A DNA stretch of 64,000 nt, from positions 62,001 through 126,000 of the forward strand of contig JAWLGP010000012.1 of NCBI GenBank assembly GCA_041685045.1. The letters run 5' to 3'. The stretch comes from Thiohalomonas sp041685045 (GTDB lineage Bacteria > Pseudomonadota > Gammaproteobacteria > Thiohalomonadales > Thiohalomonadaceae). A program made the position numbers and the translations under genes. The notes beneath the pieces were generated by a model that was given only the letters and a program-made list of their open reading frames with translations, searched no databases and was not told the DNA's origin. Of this stretch, positions 8,055 to 18,068 are shown in pieces. The stretch's first letter is position 1, and the number at the start of each line of letters is the position of its first letter.

Positions 8055-9491
8055 TTAGAGCATGACTGCGGTGCAAAGCGCCATCAGGCCTCCGGGGAAG
8101 AGCCCCAGGCCGAGCACAGCCAACCCGTTGATCGACAAGGTATAACGCAGATCGGGAGCGGCCTCGATCGGGCGCTCGTCTTCCGCCTTGTCGAAGTACA
8201 TCAGCTTGATGACGCGCAGATAGTAGAAGGCACCGACCACCGAGAACAGCACGCCGACCACCGCGACCCAAATCAGGTCGACACTGATCACCGCCTGCAA
8301 CACGGCCAGCTTGGCCCAGAAACCGAGGAACGGCGGGACACCGGCCATCGAGAACATCAGCACCATCATCATGAGTGCGAACCACGGGCTGCGCTGGTTG
8401 AGACCTTTGTAGTCTGAGAGATCCTCCGCCTCGAAGCCGGACCGGCTCATCAGGATCACCATGCCGAACCCGCCCAGGGTCATGATGGCGTAGGCGATGG
8501 CGTAGTACATGCCGGCGGCGTACCCCTCGGCCGTCCCCGACAGCACGCCCATCAGCAGGAAGCCGATGTGGGAAATACCCGAATAGGCCAACAGCCGCTT
8601 GATGTTCGTCTGTGCAATCGCCACCACATTGCCGATCACCACCGACAGCACGGCCAGGAGGATAAGCATCTCCTGCCACTGTGCGTGCAGGCTGCCCATG
8701 CCGTCCACCAGCAGGCGCATCAACATCGCAAATGCCGCCAGCTTCGGTGCCGAGCTGACGTAGAGCGTGACTGCCGTCGGCGCACCGTGATACACGTCAG
8801 GCACCCACATGTGGAACGGTACGGCCCCGAGCTTGAAGGCAATGCCGATGACCAGGAACACCAGACCGAAGGAGAGCACCAGGTCGGTGACGGCGCCGCC
8901 GGCGACCCGGTCGCCGATGACGCCGAGGTCGAGCGAGCCGGTGGTGCCGTAGAGCATCGACATGCCATAAAGCAGCATCGCCGACGCGATGGCCCCCAGC
9001 ACGAAATACTTCATCGCGGCCTCGGAGGCGACCACCGAATCCCGCTGCAGCGCGACCATCGCATAAAGCGACAGCGACATCAGTTCCAGCCCGAGGTAGA
9101 GGGTCAGCAGGCTGTGGGCGGAGACCATGATCATCATGCCCAGGACGCCGAACAGGCCGAGCAGGAAGAATTCCCCCTGGAACAGGCTGCGCGCCCGCAG
9201 GTAATCCTTGGCGTAGAGGAAGACCACGAATGCGGCCACGTAAATGCAGAATTTCAGTACGGCCGCCATCGAGTCGAGGATGAAGGTGCCGTTCAGGGTT
9301 ATCTGGTCGGTTGGACTGTAGAGGCCGACCGTCAGCAAGGCCGCACCGACCAACGTGGCCTGAGCCAAGAGGTAGGAGACCACCCGGTTGCGTTCGCTGA
9401 GGAACAGATCCACCAGCAGAATGACGCAGGCCATGCCGAGCACGAACAGCTCGGGGACCACGGGAAGGAAGTCAGGCGTCTCAAAGTTCAT
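8055..9491 (-). CDS. nuoN: NADH-quinone oxidoreductase subunit N
   Basis: Antiporter-like proton-pumping subunit of complex I, in the inner membrane. It has 478 residues with about 14 membrane helices. The conserved pump region contains YLGLELMSLSLYAMVAL (key Glu in helix 5) and FKLGAVPFHMWVPDVYHGAP with the helix 7-8 lysine. It is the last gene of the nuo operon, starting 38 nt after nuoM. Confidence 0.98.
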   Translation of the reverse strand: MNFETPDFLPVVPELFVLGMACVILLVDLFLSERNRVVSYLLAQATLVGAALLTVGLYSPTDQITLNGTFILDSMAAVLKFCIYVAAFVVFLYAKDYLRARSLFQGEFFLLGLFGVLGMMIMVSAHSLLTLYLGLELMSLSLYAMVALQRDSVVASEAAMKYFVLGAIASAMLLYGMSMLYGTTGSLDLGVIGDRVAGGAVTDLVLSFGLVFLVIGIAFKLGAVPFHMWVPDVYHGAPTAVTLYVSSAPKLAAFAMLMRLLVDGMGSLHAQWQEMLILLAVLSVVIGNVVAIAQTNIKRLLAYSGISHIGFLLMGVLSGTAEGYAAGMYYAIAYAIMTLGGFGMVILMSRSGFEAEDLSDYKGLNQRSPWFALMMMVLMFSMAGVPPFLGFWAKLAVLQAVISVDLIWVAVVGVLFSVVGAFYYLRVIKLMYFDKAEDERPIEAAPDLRYTLSINGLAVLGLGLFPGGLMALCTAVML

Positions 9492-9528
9492 TCGGTTACA
9501 CCTTGCAATTGATCTCTGCTATCGCGCT

Positions 9529-11049
9529 TCACAGCTTCGAAGCCGCGATGTGCTGAACCAGGTTGTCCACCGTGGGGCCCATCACTTCCAGCAACGGCGC
9601 GGGGTAGACCCCGAGCCCAAGCACGGCGATGGCGAGAATGCCGAGGAACAGGAACTCCCGGGCGTTGATATCGGTCAGGGCGGCCACTTTGGGGCTCGTC
9701 ACCTTGCCGTAGAGCACCCGCTTGACCATCCACAGGGTGTAGGCCGCGCCCAGAATGAGGGTGGTTGCCGCCAGGAAGGCGTACCAGAAGTTGGCCTTGA
9801 AGGCGCTCAGGATGACCATGAACTCCCCAACGAACCCGGCGGTGCCCGGCAGGCCGGCATTGGCCATGGCGAACAGCACCATGAAGCCGGCAAAGATCGG
9901 CATGGTGTTCACCACCCCGCCGTAGTCGGCGATGTCGCGGCTGTGCAGGCGGTCGTAGAGAACGCCGACGCAGAGGAACATGGCGCCGGAAACGAAACCG
10001 TGGGCCACCATCTGCACCATACCGCCCTCAATGCCCATGGCTGCGCCCAGCGGGTTGTCACCGGACTGCCGGAAGATGGCAAAGGCGACGAAGAAACCGA
10101 GCGTAACGAAGCCCATGTGGGAAATGGACGAGTAGGCGATCAGCTTCTTCATGTCCTGCTGCGCCAGAGCGACGAAACCGATATAGACCACCGCCACCAG
10201 CGACAGCAGGATCATCAACCAGTCCAGTGACGCACTGGCATCGGGGGTGATCGGCAGCGAAAAACGCAGGAACCCGTAGGCGCCCAGTTTCAGCATGATC
10301 GCGGCCAGGATCACCGATCCGCCGGTGGGCGCCTCCACGTGCGCATCCGGTAGCCAGGTGTGGACCGGCCACATCGGCACTTTTACCGCAAAGGCGATCA
10401 GGAAGGCGAGGAAGATCAGCGTCTGCGCAGTCAGTCCGATCTTGGCGGCATGGAAGTCGAGGATGCCGAAGCTGCCCGTATCGAGATACAGATAGATCAG
10501 CGCCACCAGCATGAACACCGACCCGAAGAAGGTATAGAGGAAGAACTTGAGTGTGGCGTAGACCCGGCGCGGCCCGCCCCAGATACCGATCACGATGAAC
10601 ATCGGGATCAGCAGCGCCTCCCAGAACACGTAGAACAGCATCGCGTCCAGCGCGGCGAAGGCACCATTCATCAAACCAGCCAGAATCAGGAACGCAGCCA
10701 TGTATTGGGCCGGGCGGTCCTGAATCACCTCCCAGCCGGCAATCACGACCAGAACGGTAGTGAAGGTGGTCAGCAGGATGAGTGGCATGGAGATACCATC
10801 CACGCCCAGGTGGTAATTGACGCTGATGGATGCGATCCAGGGGGCAAGTTCAACGAACTGCATCTGCGCCGTCGTAGTATCGAAGCCGGCAAACAGCGGA
10901 ATGGAAAGGGCGAAGGTCAACAACGAGGCGATCAACGCGATCACCTTCGCCTCCAGACCACCGCGCTTGCTACCGGTCGCCAGTACCAGCAGACCGCCGA
11001 CAATCGGCGTCCAGATGACCAGACTCAACAATGGCAGTTCCGCAAACAT
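9529..11049 (-). CDS. nuoM: NADH-quinone oxidoreductase subunit M
   Basis: Second antiporter-like proton channel of the complex I membrane arm. It has 506 residues and about 14 helices. Family signatures are FYVFWEALLIPMFIVIGIWG (helix 5 Glu) and FAVKVPMWPVHTWLPDAHVE, which carries the essential helix 7 Lys. It lies between nuoL and nuoN, the standard order. Confidence 0.98.
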   Translation of the reverse strand: MFAELPLLSLVIWTPIVGGLLVLATGSKRGGLEAKVIALIASLLTFALSIPLFAGFDTTTAQMQFVELAPWIASISVNYHLGVDGISMPLILLTTFTTVLVVIAGWEVIQDRPAQYMAAFLILAGLMNGAFAALDAMLFYVFWEALLIPMFIVIGIWGGPRRVYATLKFFLYTFFGSVFMLVALIYLYLDTGSFGILDFHAAKIGLTAQTLIFLAFLIAFAVKVPMWPVHTWLPDAHVEAPTGGSVILAAIMLKLGAYGFLRFSLPITPDASASLDWLMILLSLVAVVYIGFVALAQQDMKKLIAYSSISHMGFVTLGFFVAFAIFRQSGDNPLGAAMGIEGGMVQMVAHGFVSGAMFLCVGVLYDRLHSRDIADYGGVVNTMPIFAGFMVLFAMANAGLPGTAGFVGEFMVILSAFKANFWYAFLAATTLILGAAYTLWMVKRVLYGKVTSPKVAALTDINAREFLFLGILAIAVLGLGVYPAPLLEVMGPTVDNLVQHIAASKL

Positions 11050-11105
11050 GCACCCAATCCCGTTTCGTATTTACACCCAAGGACGCGTCCTTGCGGCGAG
11101 TTTTC

Positions 11106-13103
11106 TTAGATGACGAACAACCCGAACAGCGCCAACAGGCCAAGAATCATGGCGTAGGCGTAGTGATACAGGTACCCGGACTGGACCTGGCGGACCAGCG
11201 CCGCGATCCAGCCGACCGCGTTGGCCGAACCGTTCACTACGAGGCCGTCGATCAGCTTCATGTCGCCGAAGCGCCATAGTCCGCTTCCGACCCGACGGCT
11301 ACCGCCGGCAAAGAACCAGTCGTTGAAGTCGTCGAAGCCATACTTGCGGTCGAGGATGTTGTAGATCGGCGTCAGCTTCTCGCGGATCTTCGCCGGTACG
11401 TCGGTCCACTTCATGTACAACGCCCAAGCGGTGGCCACGCCCGCCAACGCTAGCCAGAACGGCGCGGTGCCGAAACCGTGCAGCACCATACCCCACCAGC
11501 CGTGGAAGCCCTCGGCCAACTGGCCCAGCACGTCATGCTGCGGTGCCACGAAGATCGCTCCGGCGAAGAAGTCGCCAAAGGCCATGTCGTCCACGTACAT
11601 CGCGCCGGCGAAGATGGAAGGTACCGCCAGCAGGATCAATGGGATGGTGACGACCCACGGGGTTTCATGCAGATGGTGGCGGGTGTGCTCGTCCATCCGC
11701 TCCTTGCCGTGGAACACCATGAAGTACATGCGGAAGCTGTACAGCGCGGTAATGAATACGCCTCCAAGCACCGCGGCGTAGGCGAAGCCGGAACCCGGCA
11801 GCGTGGAGTGGCCCACCGCCTCGATAATCGAATCCTTGGAGAAGAAGCCGGCGAAGCCCGGCGCTCCAATGAGCGCCAGTGAACCGATCAGGGAGGTGAT
11901 CCAGGTGATCGGCATGTACTTGCGCAGGCCACCCATGTTGCGCATGTCCTGGTCATGATGCATGGCGATGATCACCGAACCGGCTCCGAGGAACAACAGC
12001 GCCTTGAAGAAGGCGTGGGTCATCAGGTGGAACACGCCCGCAGCATAGGCCGACGCACCCAGGGCCACGGTCATGTAACCGAGCTGGGACAGGGTCGAAT
12101 AGGCCACCACCCGCTTGATGTCGTTCTGAATCAGGCCGAGCAGACCCATGAACAAAGCGGTGATGGCGCCGATCACCAGAATTACCGACAGCGCGGTCTC
12201 CGACAGCTCATAGAGCGGCGACATGCGCGCCACCATGAAGATACCGGCGGTCACCATGGTGGCGGCGTGAATGAGTGCGGAAATGGGGGTAGGACCCTCC
12301 ATGGAATCAGGCAGCCAGACGTGCAGCGGGACCTGGGCCGACTTGCCCATGGCGCCGATGAACAGCAGGATGCAGATCACCGTCATCACCGACCACTGCT
12401 GGCCCGGAATGATCTCCATGGTCAGGCCAGTGGCGGCGCCACCGGAGGCACCGGCGAAGACCTCCTGGTAGCTCAGCGAGCCGAAGTACATCAGCACGCC
12501 GGCGATGCCCAGCACGAAACCGAAGTCGCCGACGCGATTGACCAGGAATGCCTTCAGGTTGGCGTAGGTCGCAGTGTCGCGGGTCGACCAGAAACCGATC
12601 AGCAGGTAGGAAACCAGGCCCACTGCCTCCCAGCCGAAGAAGAGTTGCATGAAGTTGTTGCTCATCACCAGCATCAGCATCGAGAAGGTGAAGAGCGAGA
12701 TATAGCTGAAGAAGCGCTGGTAGCTGTTCCGACCCGCCTTGCTGTCTTCGGGCCAATTGTGCTCGTCATCGGCCATGTAGCCGACGGTGTAGATATGCAC
12801 CATCAGCGACACGAAGGTGACCACCACCATCATCATGGCGGTGAGACTGTCGAGCAGGAAACCGACCTCGAAGCGGACACCGTCGGCCACCAGCCAGGTG
12901 TAGACCGTCATGTCGACCGGACCTAGGTCGCCACCGACGATGCGTTTGAACACCTCCAACGAGAGCAGGAACGCGACACCGACACCGGCGATGGCGATGG
13001 TGTGCGCACCGGCGCGTCCGATGCGGCCGCCGAACAGGCCGGCAATGGCCGACCCGATCAGCGGTGCGAGAACAATCCAGAGCGAAATAGTTTCCAGGTT
13101 CAC
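11106..13103 (-). CDS. nuoL: NADH-quinone oxidoreductase subunit L
   Basis: Largest and most distal proton-pumping subunit of complex I. It has 665 residues, about 16 helices, and the long C-terminal lateral helix that runs along the membrane arm. Signatures include FFGWEAVGLVSYLLIGFW, GAMGKSAQVPLHVWLPDSME and HLMTHAFFKALLFLGAGSVI. Its ATG is 3 nt from the nuoK stop, so the two are likely translationally coupled. Confidence 0.98.
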   Translation of the reverse strand: MNLETISLWIVLAPLIGSAIAGLFGGRIGRAGAHTIAIAGVGVAFLLSLEVFKRIVGGDLGPVDMTVYTWLVADGVRFEVGFLLDSLTAMMMVVVTFVSLMVHIYTVGYMADDEHNWPEDSKAGRNSYQRFFSYISLFTFSMLMLVMSNNFMQLFFGWEAVGLVSYLLIGFWSTRDTATYANLKAFLVNRVGDFGFVLGIAGVLMYFGSLSYQEVFAGASGGAATGLTMEIIPGQQWSVMTVICILLFIGAMGKSAQVPLHVWLPDSMEGPTPISALIHAATMVTAGIFMVARMSPLYELSETALSVILVIGAITALFMGLLGLIQNDIKRVVAYSTLSQLGYMTVALGASAYAAGVFHLMTHAFFKALLFLGAGSVIIAMHHDQDMRNMGGLRKYMPITWITSLIGSLALIGAPGFAGFFSKDSIIEAVGHSTLPGSGFAYAAVLGGVFITALYSFRMYFMVFHGKERMDEHTRHHLHETPWVVTIPLILLAVPSIFAGAMYVDDMAFGDFFAGAIFVAPQHDVLGQLAEGFHGWWGMVLHGFGTAPFWLALAGVATAWALYMKWTDVPAKIREKLTPIYNILDRKYGFDDFNDWFFAGGSRRVGSGLWRFGDMKLIDGLVVNGSANAVGWIAALVRQVQSGYLYHYAYAMILGLLALFGLFVI

Positions 13104-13106
13104 GGC

Positions 13107-13415
13107 CTACCCCTTCAGCGTGCCCAGGTCTTCGACATTGATGGTGCGCCGGTTACGGAACAGGACCACCAGGATGGCGAGGCCGATGGCCGCCTCCGCT
13201 GCCGCGACGGTGAGAATGAAAAATACGAAAACCTGACCGGCCGCATCGCCGAGGAAATGGGAAAAGGCGATGAAGTTCAGGTTGACCGCCAGCAGCATCA
13301 TCTCGATGCACATCAGCAGGATGATCACGTTCTTACGGTTGATGAAGATCCCTGCCAGGCTCAGGCAGAACAGGATCGCACCAACGATCAGGTAATCAGA
13401 AAGGGCAATCATCAC
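13107..13415 (-). CDS. nuoK: NADH-quinone oxidoreductase subunit K
   Basis: Three-helix membrane subunit of complex I at the base of the membrane arm. It has 102 residues (normal length). Two buried glutamates used in proton transfer are in the conserved IEMMLLAVNLNF and AAAEAAIGLAILV stretches. It ends with GTLKG, as in most orthologs, and lies 50 nt after nuoJ. Confidence 0.97.
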   Translation of the reverse strand: MMIALSDYLIVGAILFCLSLAGIFINRKNVIILLMCIEMMLLAVNLNFIAFSHFLGDAAGQVFVFFILTVAAAEAAIGLAILVVLFRNRRTINVEDLGTLKG

Positions 13416-13465
13416 AGTCCCCGGTTCGGTCGTCTTCTAAGCAACCGTTTGTTCTCTTAGCCGCC

Positions 13466-14068
13466 TCAGCGGCGCTCTTCGGCTTCCATCGAAACCATGC
13501 GCACCCGATCCGCGCGGCGGACCACCACCTGCTTTTCGGGCGACTGATACTTGGTGCCCGGCCGGCGCCGCAGAGTCAGGGCGATGGCCGCCACGATCGC
13601 CACCAGCAGAATGACCGATGCGATCTCGAACGGATAGACGTAATCGGTGTAGAGCTGCAGGCCCAAGATGCGGGTGTTGCTCTCGGTCGGCTCGGCCGTT
13701 GGTGCCGGCATCTGCTCGGCGCCGAAGTATTCGCCGCCAACCACCCCGACCATCGCGGCGATCAGCAACAGCGCGACGATGCCGCCAATGGGCAGATAGC
13801 GGGCAAAGCCCTGACGCAGCACGGCCAGATTGATGTCGAGCATCATCACCACGAACAGGAACAGCACCATCACCGCCCCCACGTACACCAGCACCAGGGC
13901 GATGGCAAGGAATTCGGCCTGCAGCAGCAGCCAGAGCCCCGAACTGGCAAAGAAGCCGAGCACCAGAAACAGAGCAGCATGCACCGGGTTGCGGACCGTA
14001 ATCACCGCCGCCGCCGACAGCAGCAGCAGCGTTGAAAAGGCATAAAACACGATCGATTCGAAGGGCAT
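13466..14068 (-). CDS. nuoJ: NADH-quinone oxidoreductase subunit J
   Basis: Five-helix membrane subunit of complex I next to NuoA and NuoK. It has 200 residues. The conserved helix 3 glycine-rich stretch is LALVLVYVGAVMVLFLFVVM. The hydrophilic tail (KYQSPEKQVVVRRADRVRM) faces the cytoplasm. It starts 17 nt after the nuoI stop. Confidence 0.97.
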   Translation of the reverse strand: MPFESIVFYAFSTLLLLSAAAVITVRNPVHAALFLVLGFFASSGLWLLLQAEFLAIALVLVYVGAVMVLFLFVVMMLDINLAVLRQGFARYLPIGGIVALLLIAAMVGVVGGEYFGAEQMPAPTAEPTESNTRILGLQLYTDYVYPFEIASVILLVAIVAAIALTLRRRPGTKYQSPEKQVVVRRADRVRMVSMEAEERR

Positions 14069-14085
14069 CAGCTTAAGTTTCCCGT

Positions 14086-14571
14086 TTATCGATACTTGGC
14101 CTGCGCGGCACGGTCGGCGGCGATCTGCGACTCCAGCCGGTCACCGATCTGCAACAGTGTCTGCTTGGTGGCCAGCAGGTCACCCCGCTCCTCGCCGTGA
14201 TACTCGTACTCACGGGTCTCGACGATGGCATCCACCGGGCACGCCTCTTCGCAGAAGCCGCAGAAGATGCACTTGGTCCAGTCGATGTCGTAGCGGGTGG
14301 TGCGGCGGGTGCCATCCTCCCGCGGTGCCGACTCGATGGTGATGGCCAGCGCCGGACAGACCACTTCACACAGCTTGCAGGCGATGCAGCGCTCTTCACC
14401 ATTCTCATAGCGACGCTGCGCGTGCCGGCCGCGGAAGCGCGGCGACATCGGCGCCCGCTCGTCCGGGTACTGCACGGTGAATTTCTTGCCGAACAGATAG
14501 CGTCCGGTGACGCTCATGCCGGCGAACAGTTCCTTGAGGAACAGGCTCTTGATGAAATTGGGGGCACCCAT
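14086..14571 (-). CDS. nuoI: NADH-quinone oxidoreductase subunit I (ferredoxin-like)
   Basis: Carries clusters N6a and N6b that pass electrons from NuoG to NuoB. It has 161 residues from the ATG of MGAPNFIKSLFLKELF; an upstream in-frame start is not conserved. Two [4Fe-4S] motifs are intact: CIACKLCEVVCP and CIFCGFCEEACP. It lies between nuoH and nuoJ. Confidence 0.98.
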   Translation of the reverse strand: MGAPNFIKSLFLKELFAGMSVTGRYLFGKKFTVQYPDERAPMSPRFRGRHAQRRYENGEERCIACKLCEVVCPALAITIESAPREDGTRRTTRYDIDWTKCIFCGFCEEACPVDAIVETREYEYHGEERGDLLATKQTLLQIGDRLESQIAADRAAQAKYR

Positions 14572-14587
14572 TATTCGCTCTCCTCCC

Positions 14588-15658
14588 CTATGCCGTCGCG
14601 TCGAACCACGGGCCGACCTCACCCAGGATCAGGCCACCGAGCACCACGATCCAGACGATGGTGATGGGGATAAACACCTTCCAGCCGAGCCGCATGATCT
14701 GGTCGTAGCGATAGCGTGGGAAGGTGGCGCGGAACCACAGATAGAGAAACAGGAAGAAACTGGTCTTGGCCAGGAACCAGATAACGCTGGACTGCCCGAG
14801 CCAGGAATCGGTCCACCCCTGAAACGGTGACAGCCAGCCGCCCAGGAACATGATCGCGGCCAGGGCGGAGATCAGGATCATGTTCGCGTATTCGGCCAAA
14901 AAGAAGACCGCGAAGGCCATCCCCGAATACTCCACGTGGAAGCCGGCGACGATTTCGGACTCACCCTCCGCCACGTCGAACGGTGCACGGTTGGTCTCGG
15001 CCACGCCCGAGATGAAGTAGATGACGAACAGCGGCAGCAGCGGTACCCAGTACCAGCTGAACAGGCCATAGCCGCCCTGCTGGCCGGCCACGATCTCGCC
15101 GAAGTTGAGTGTACCGGCGGCCATCAACACGCCAACCAGGGCGAATCCCATGGCGATTTCGTAGGAGACGATCTGAGCCGCCGAGCGCATGGCACCGAGG
15201 AACGCGTATTTCGAATTGGAGGCCCAACCGGCGACGATGACGCCGTAGACACCCATCGAGGTGATGGCGAGCACGTACAACAGACCTGCGTTGATATCGG
15301 CCAGCACCATCTCATCGCCAAACGGGATGGCAGCCCAGGCGGCCAACGCCGGTGCCATCGCCAGGACCGGGGCGATCAAGAACAGGGGCTTGTCCGCTCC
15401 GGTAGGAATGACGATCTCCTTGAACATCAGCTTGACCGAGTCGGCGATCGGCTGCAGCCAACCGCGCGGACCAACCCGATTCGGCCCGACGCGGACCTGC
15501 ATGTAGCCGATGACCTTGCGTTCGGCGAAGGTGAGATACGCCACCGCTCCGAACAGGGGCCCCAGGATCACGGCAATCTTCAGCAGAATGATGAGCACGG
15601 TGGCCAGTTCCGGCCCCAGCCCCAACCCCTGCAAGAATGTCTGTAAAGACTCGGTCAT
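14588..15658 (-). CDS. nuoH: NADH-quinone oxidoreductase subunit H
   Basis: Membrane subunit that forms the quinone-binding chamber with NuoB and NuoD. It has 356 residues and about eight helices. Signatures are ERKVIGYMQVRVGPNRVGPR near the N-terminus and the acidic loop NRAPFDVAEGESEIVAGFHV, which contributes to the E-channel. It starts 24 nt after nuoG. Confidence 0.98.
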   Translation of the reverse strand: MTESLQTFLQGLGLGPELATVLIILLKIAVILGPLFGAVAYLTFAERKVIGYMQVRVGPNRVGPRGWLQPIADSVKLMFKEIVIPTGADKPLFLIAPVLAMAPALAAWAAIPFGDEMVLADINAGLLYVLAITSMGVYGVIVAGWASNSKYAFLGAMRSAAQIVSYEIAMGFALVGVLMAAGTLNFGEIVAGQQGGYGLFSWYWVPLLPLFVIYFISGVAETNRAPFDVAEGESEIVAGFHVEYSGMAFAVFFLAEYANMILISALAAIMFLGGWLSPFQGWTDSWLGQSSVIWFLAKTSFFLFLYLWFRATFPRYRYDQIMRLGWKVFIPITIVWIVVLGGLILGEVGPWFDATA

Positions 15659-15682
15659 CCGCGTATTCCGTCTCTCGATTCG

Positions 15683-18031
15683 TTACGCGCCGGCCAACTG
15701 CACCGGTGCAAACGCGCCGCCCAGGGCGCTGGTATCCAGGTGGGCCGACGGCACGTACACGGCACCGTCCGGCACCCGCGCATCAACCACCAGCGGCAAA
15801 ACCGCCGTGCTTCCGCCACAGCTGACCCTCACCTTCTCGGCCCCACTCAGACCGACCTGCTCGATAGTGGCGGCGTTGGCATGGACTGCTGCGGCGCCGG
15901 CGTGCGCGGTCGCCTGCAGCGGGGCGGAGCGCCTTACCAGCGGGTCGACCCGGTAGATGGGGACGTCCGTCAGTCGCACCAGGCCGTCGGCTTTGCTGAC
16001 GTTCGGCGCACGCCAGTCGGCCATGGAAGCCGGTACGACGTCGGCGCACGCCTTCTGCACCTCGGCCAGTACCTCGTCGGCAGCCATGTATTCGAAACCG
16101 GTCAAATCGAGCAGGTTGCCCATGACGCGCAGTAACTTCCAGGCGGGACGGGCCTCGCCAGGAGGATTGGCACAGCCGAAGAACGGCTGCCAGCGACCTT
16201 CGGCATTGACGAAGGTGCCGGCGGTCTCGGGATAGAGGGCGATCGGCAACAGAACGTCCGCATACTCGCGCGCCGCCGGGCTGTCGAAGGCGCTGAGCGA
16301 GACGACAAAGTCAGCGCTGTCGAGCGCAGCCCGGGCCAGCTTCGGGTCGATGGCGTCGACCTCCGGCTCCAGTCCGAGCAGCACCAGACCGCGCATTCCG
16401 GACTCCGCCATTGCCTTCCAGTCACGGCCCTTTTTGGTCGCAGGTTCGCTGCCGGCATTGCGATGCGGTACCGCTCCGGCCAACCACGCGCCAGCGCTGT
16501 TGCCGCCCTCGGCCAGAACGCCGACACGGGCACCGGCGAGTTGTGCAATCAGTGCGGCCAGGCGGCGCAGTGCCGCCTGCTGCGGATGGTAGGCGGAGAT
16601 GTTGCCAAGCAGAACCGTGGCCTGTTCCGCCTTGATCAGGGCATCGGCCAGCACCCGGTGTGTATCGCCCACCTGTCCCGGCAGTGATTCCAACCCGGCA
16701 GGCTTCTCGCCCCTGGCTTCGGCCAAGGCCTTGGCCACCGCGGAGGTCTCGGCCACCAGATCGGCAGTGGCAAGATTCGCGACTACGGGAAAATTGAATT
16801 CGTAATCCAGCGGGTTGATGAAGCTGATGCTTGCCCCCGCCAGTGCCGCCTTGCGCAGGCGGTGGCCGATCAGCGGCTGTTCATGGCGCACATTGGAGCC
16901 AATCAACAGCGCCGCCCCGACCGTTTCCAGATCGGCGATCGACTGACCCAGCCACGGGAATGAAGGTGCGGTCTCCTGGTCGGAGAAGTCCTGCTGGCGC
17001 AACCGGTGGTCGATGTTGCCGCTGCCGATGCCGCGCAGCAGTTTTTGCAGCAGGAACAGCTCTTCGGTGGTGCTCCAGTCCGCAGCCCAGGCGCCCAGCG
17101 CTTCGGCACCGTGCTGGGCCACGATGCGCTTGATGCCTTCCGCGGCAAAGGTCAGCGCAGTGTCCCAGTCGGTCGGCAGCCACTTGCCGTCTTTCTTGAT
17201 CTGCGGCCGGGTCAGGCGATCCTCGACATAAAGGCCGGCGTAGGCGAACCGGTCACGGTCCGCGATCCAGGTTTCGTTCACCGCGTCATTGTCGCGCGGC
17301 AGTACCCGCATCACCTGGCCGCCGCGCACATCGACCCGCACGTTGCTGCCGACACAGTCGTGCGGCGCCACGGAGTTGCGCACCACCATCTCCCAGGGAC
17401 GGGCGGTGTAGCGATAGGGCTTGGAAGTCAGCGCTCCCACCGGGCAGAGGTCGATGACATTGCCCGACAGCTCGGAGTCCACGGTGCGCGCCACGTAGGT
17501 GCCGATCCTGGTGTGCTCGCCACGGCCGGTCGCCCCCAGTTCCATGACACCGGCGATCTCCTGTCCGAAGCGCACGCAACGGGTGCAGTGGATGCAGCGG
17601 GTCATGTCGGTGGCGATGAGCGGCCCCAGGTTCGGGTCGCGCACCACGCGCTTGCCTTCGGAGTAGCGGGAGACGTCGGGGCCGAAGCCCATGGCCATCT
17701 CCTGCAGGTCGCATTCGCCGCCCTGGTCGCAGACCGGGCAGTCGAGCGGGTGGTTGATCAGCAGGAATTCCAACACGGCGCGCTGGGCGGCGATAGCCTT
17801 CGGCGAACGGGTGAACACCTTCATGCCCTCGGTCACCGGCGTGGCGCAGGCCGGCATCGGCTTGCCCATCTTTTCCACCTCGACCAGGCACATGCGGCAG
17901 TTGGCGGCGATGGAAAGCTTCGAGTGATAGCAGAAGCGGGGAATGGTAATGCCCGCGGCGTCGGCCGCCTCAATGAGCATCGAGCCGTCGTCGACCTGGA
18001 GCGGAATCCCGTTGATCTCGATGTTTATCAT
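15683..18031 (-). CDS. nuoG: NADH-quinone oxidoreductase subunit G
   Basis: Large Fe-S subunit of the peripheral arm. It has 782 residues. The N-terminal [2Fe-2S] domain contains CYHSKLSIAANCRMCLVEVE with a later Cys in MPACATPV; then a His/Cys cluster (HPLDCPVCDQGGECDLQ) and a ferredoxin-like pair of [4Fe-4S] motifs (CIHCTRCVRF). The molybdopterin-oxidoreductase-like region follows but lacks cofactor function in this family. The C-terminal part is Ala-rich and weakly conserved. Confidence 0.97.
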   Translation of the reverse strand: MINIEINGIPLQVDDGSMLIEAADAAGITIPRFCYHSKLSIAANCRMCLVEVEKMGKPMPACATPVTEGMKVFTRSPKAIAAQRAVLEFLLINHPLDCPVCDQGGECDLQEMAMGFGPDVSRYSEGKRVVRDPNLGPLIATDMTRCIHCTRCVRFGQEIAGVMELGATGRGEHTRIGTYVARTVDSELSGNVIDLCPVGALTSKPYRYTARPWEMVVRNSVAPHDCVGSNVRVDVRGGQVMRVLPRDNDAVNETWIADRDRFAYAGLYVEDRLTRPQIKKDGKWLPTDWDTALTFAAEGIKRIVAQHGAEALGAWAADWSTTEELFLLQKLLRGIGSGNIDHRLRQQDFSDQETAPSFPWLGQSIADLETVGAALLIGSNVRHEQPLIGHRLRKAALAGASISFINPLDYEFNFPVVANLATADLVAETSAVAKALAEARGEKPAGLESLPGQVGDTHRVLADALIKAEQATVLLGNISAYHPQQAALRRLAALIAQLAGARVGVLAEGGNSAGAWLAGAVPHRNAGSEPATKKGRDWKAMAESGMRGLVLLGLEPEVDAIDPKLARAALDSADFVVSLSAFDSPAAREYADVLLPIALYPETAGTFVNAEGRWQPFFGCANPPGEARPAWKLLRVMGNLLDLTGFEYMAADEVLAEVQKACADVVPASMADWRAPNVSKADGLVRLTDVPIYRVDPLVRRSAPLQATAHAGAAAVHANAATIEQVGLSGAEKVRVSCGGSTAVLPLVVDARVPDGAVYVPSAHLDTSALGGAFAPVQLAGA

Positions 18032-18068
18032 GTTCTTGTCAGCTTTCTCGCCAATTTCCGAACGGCAC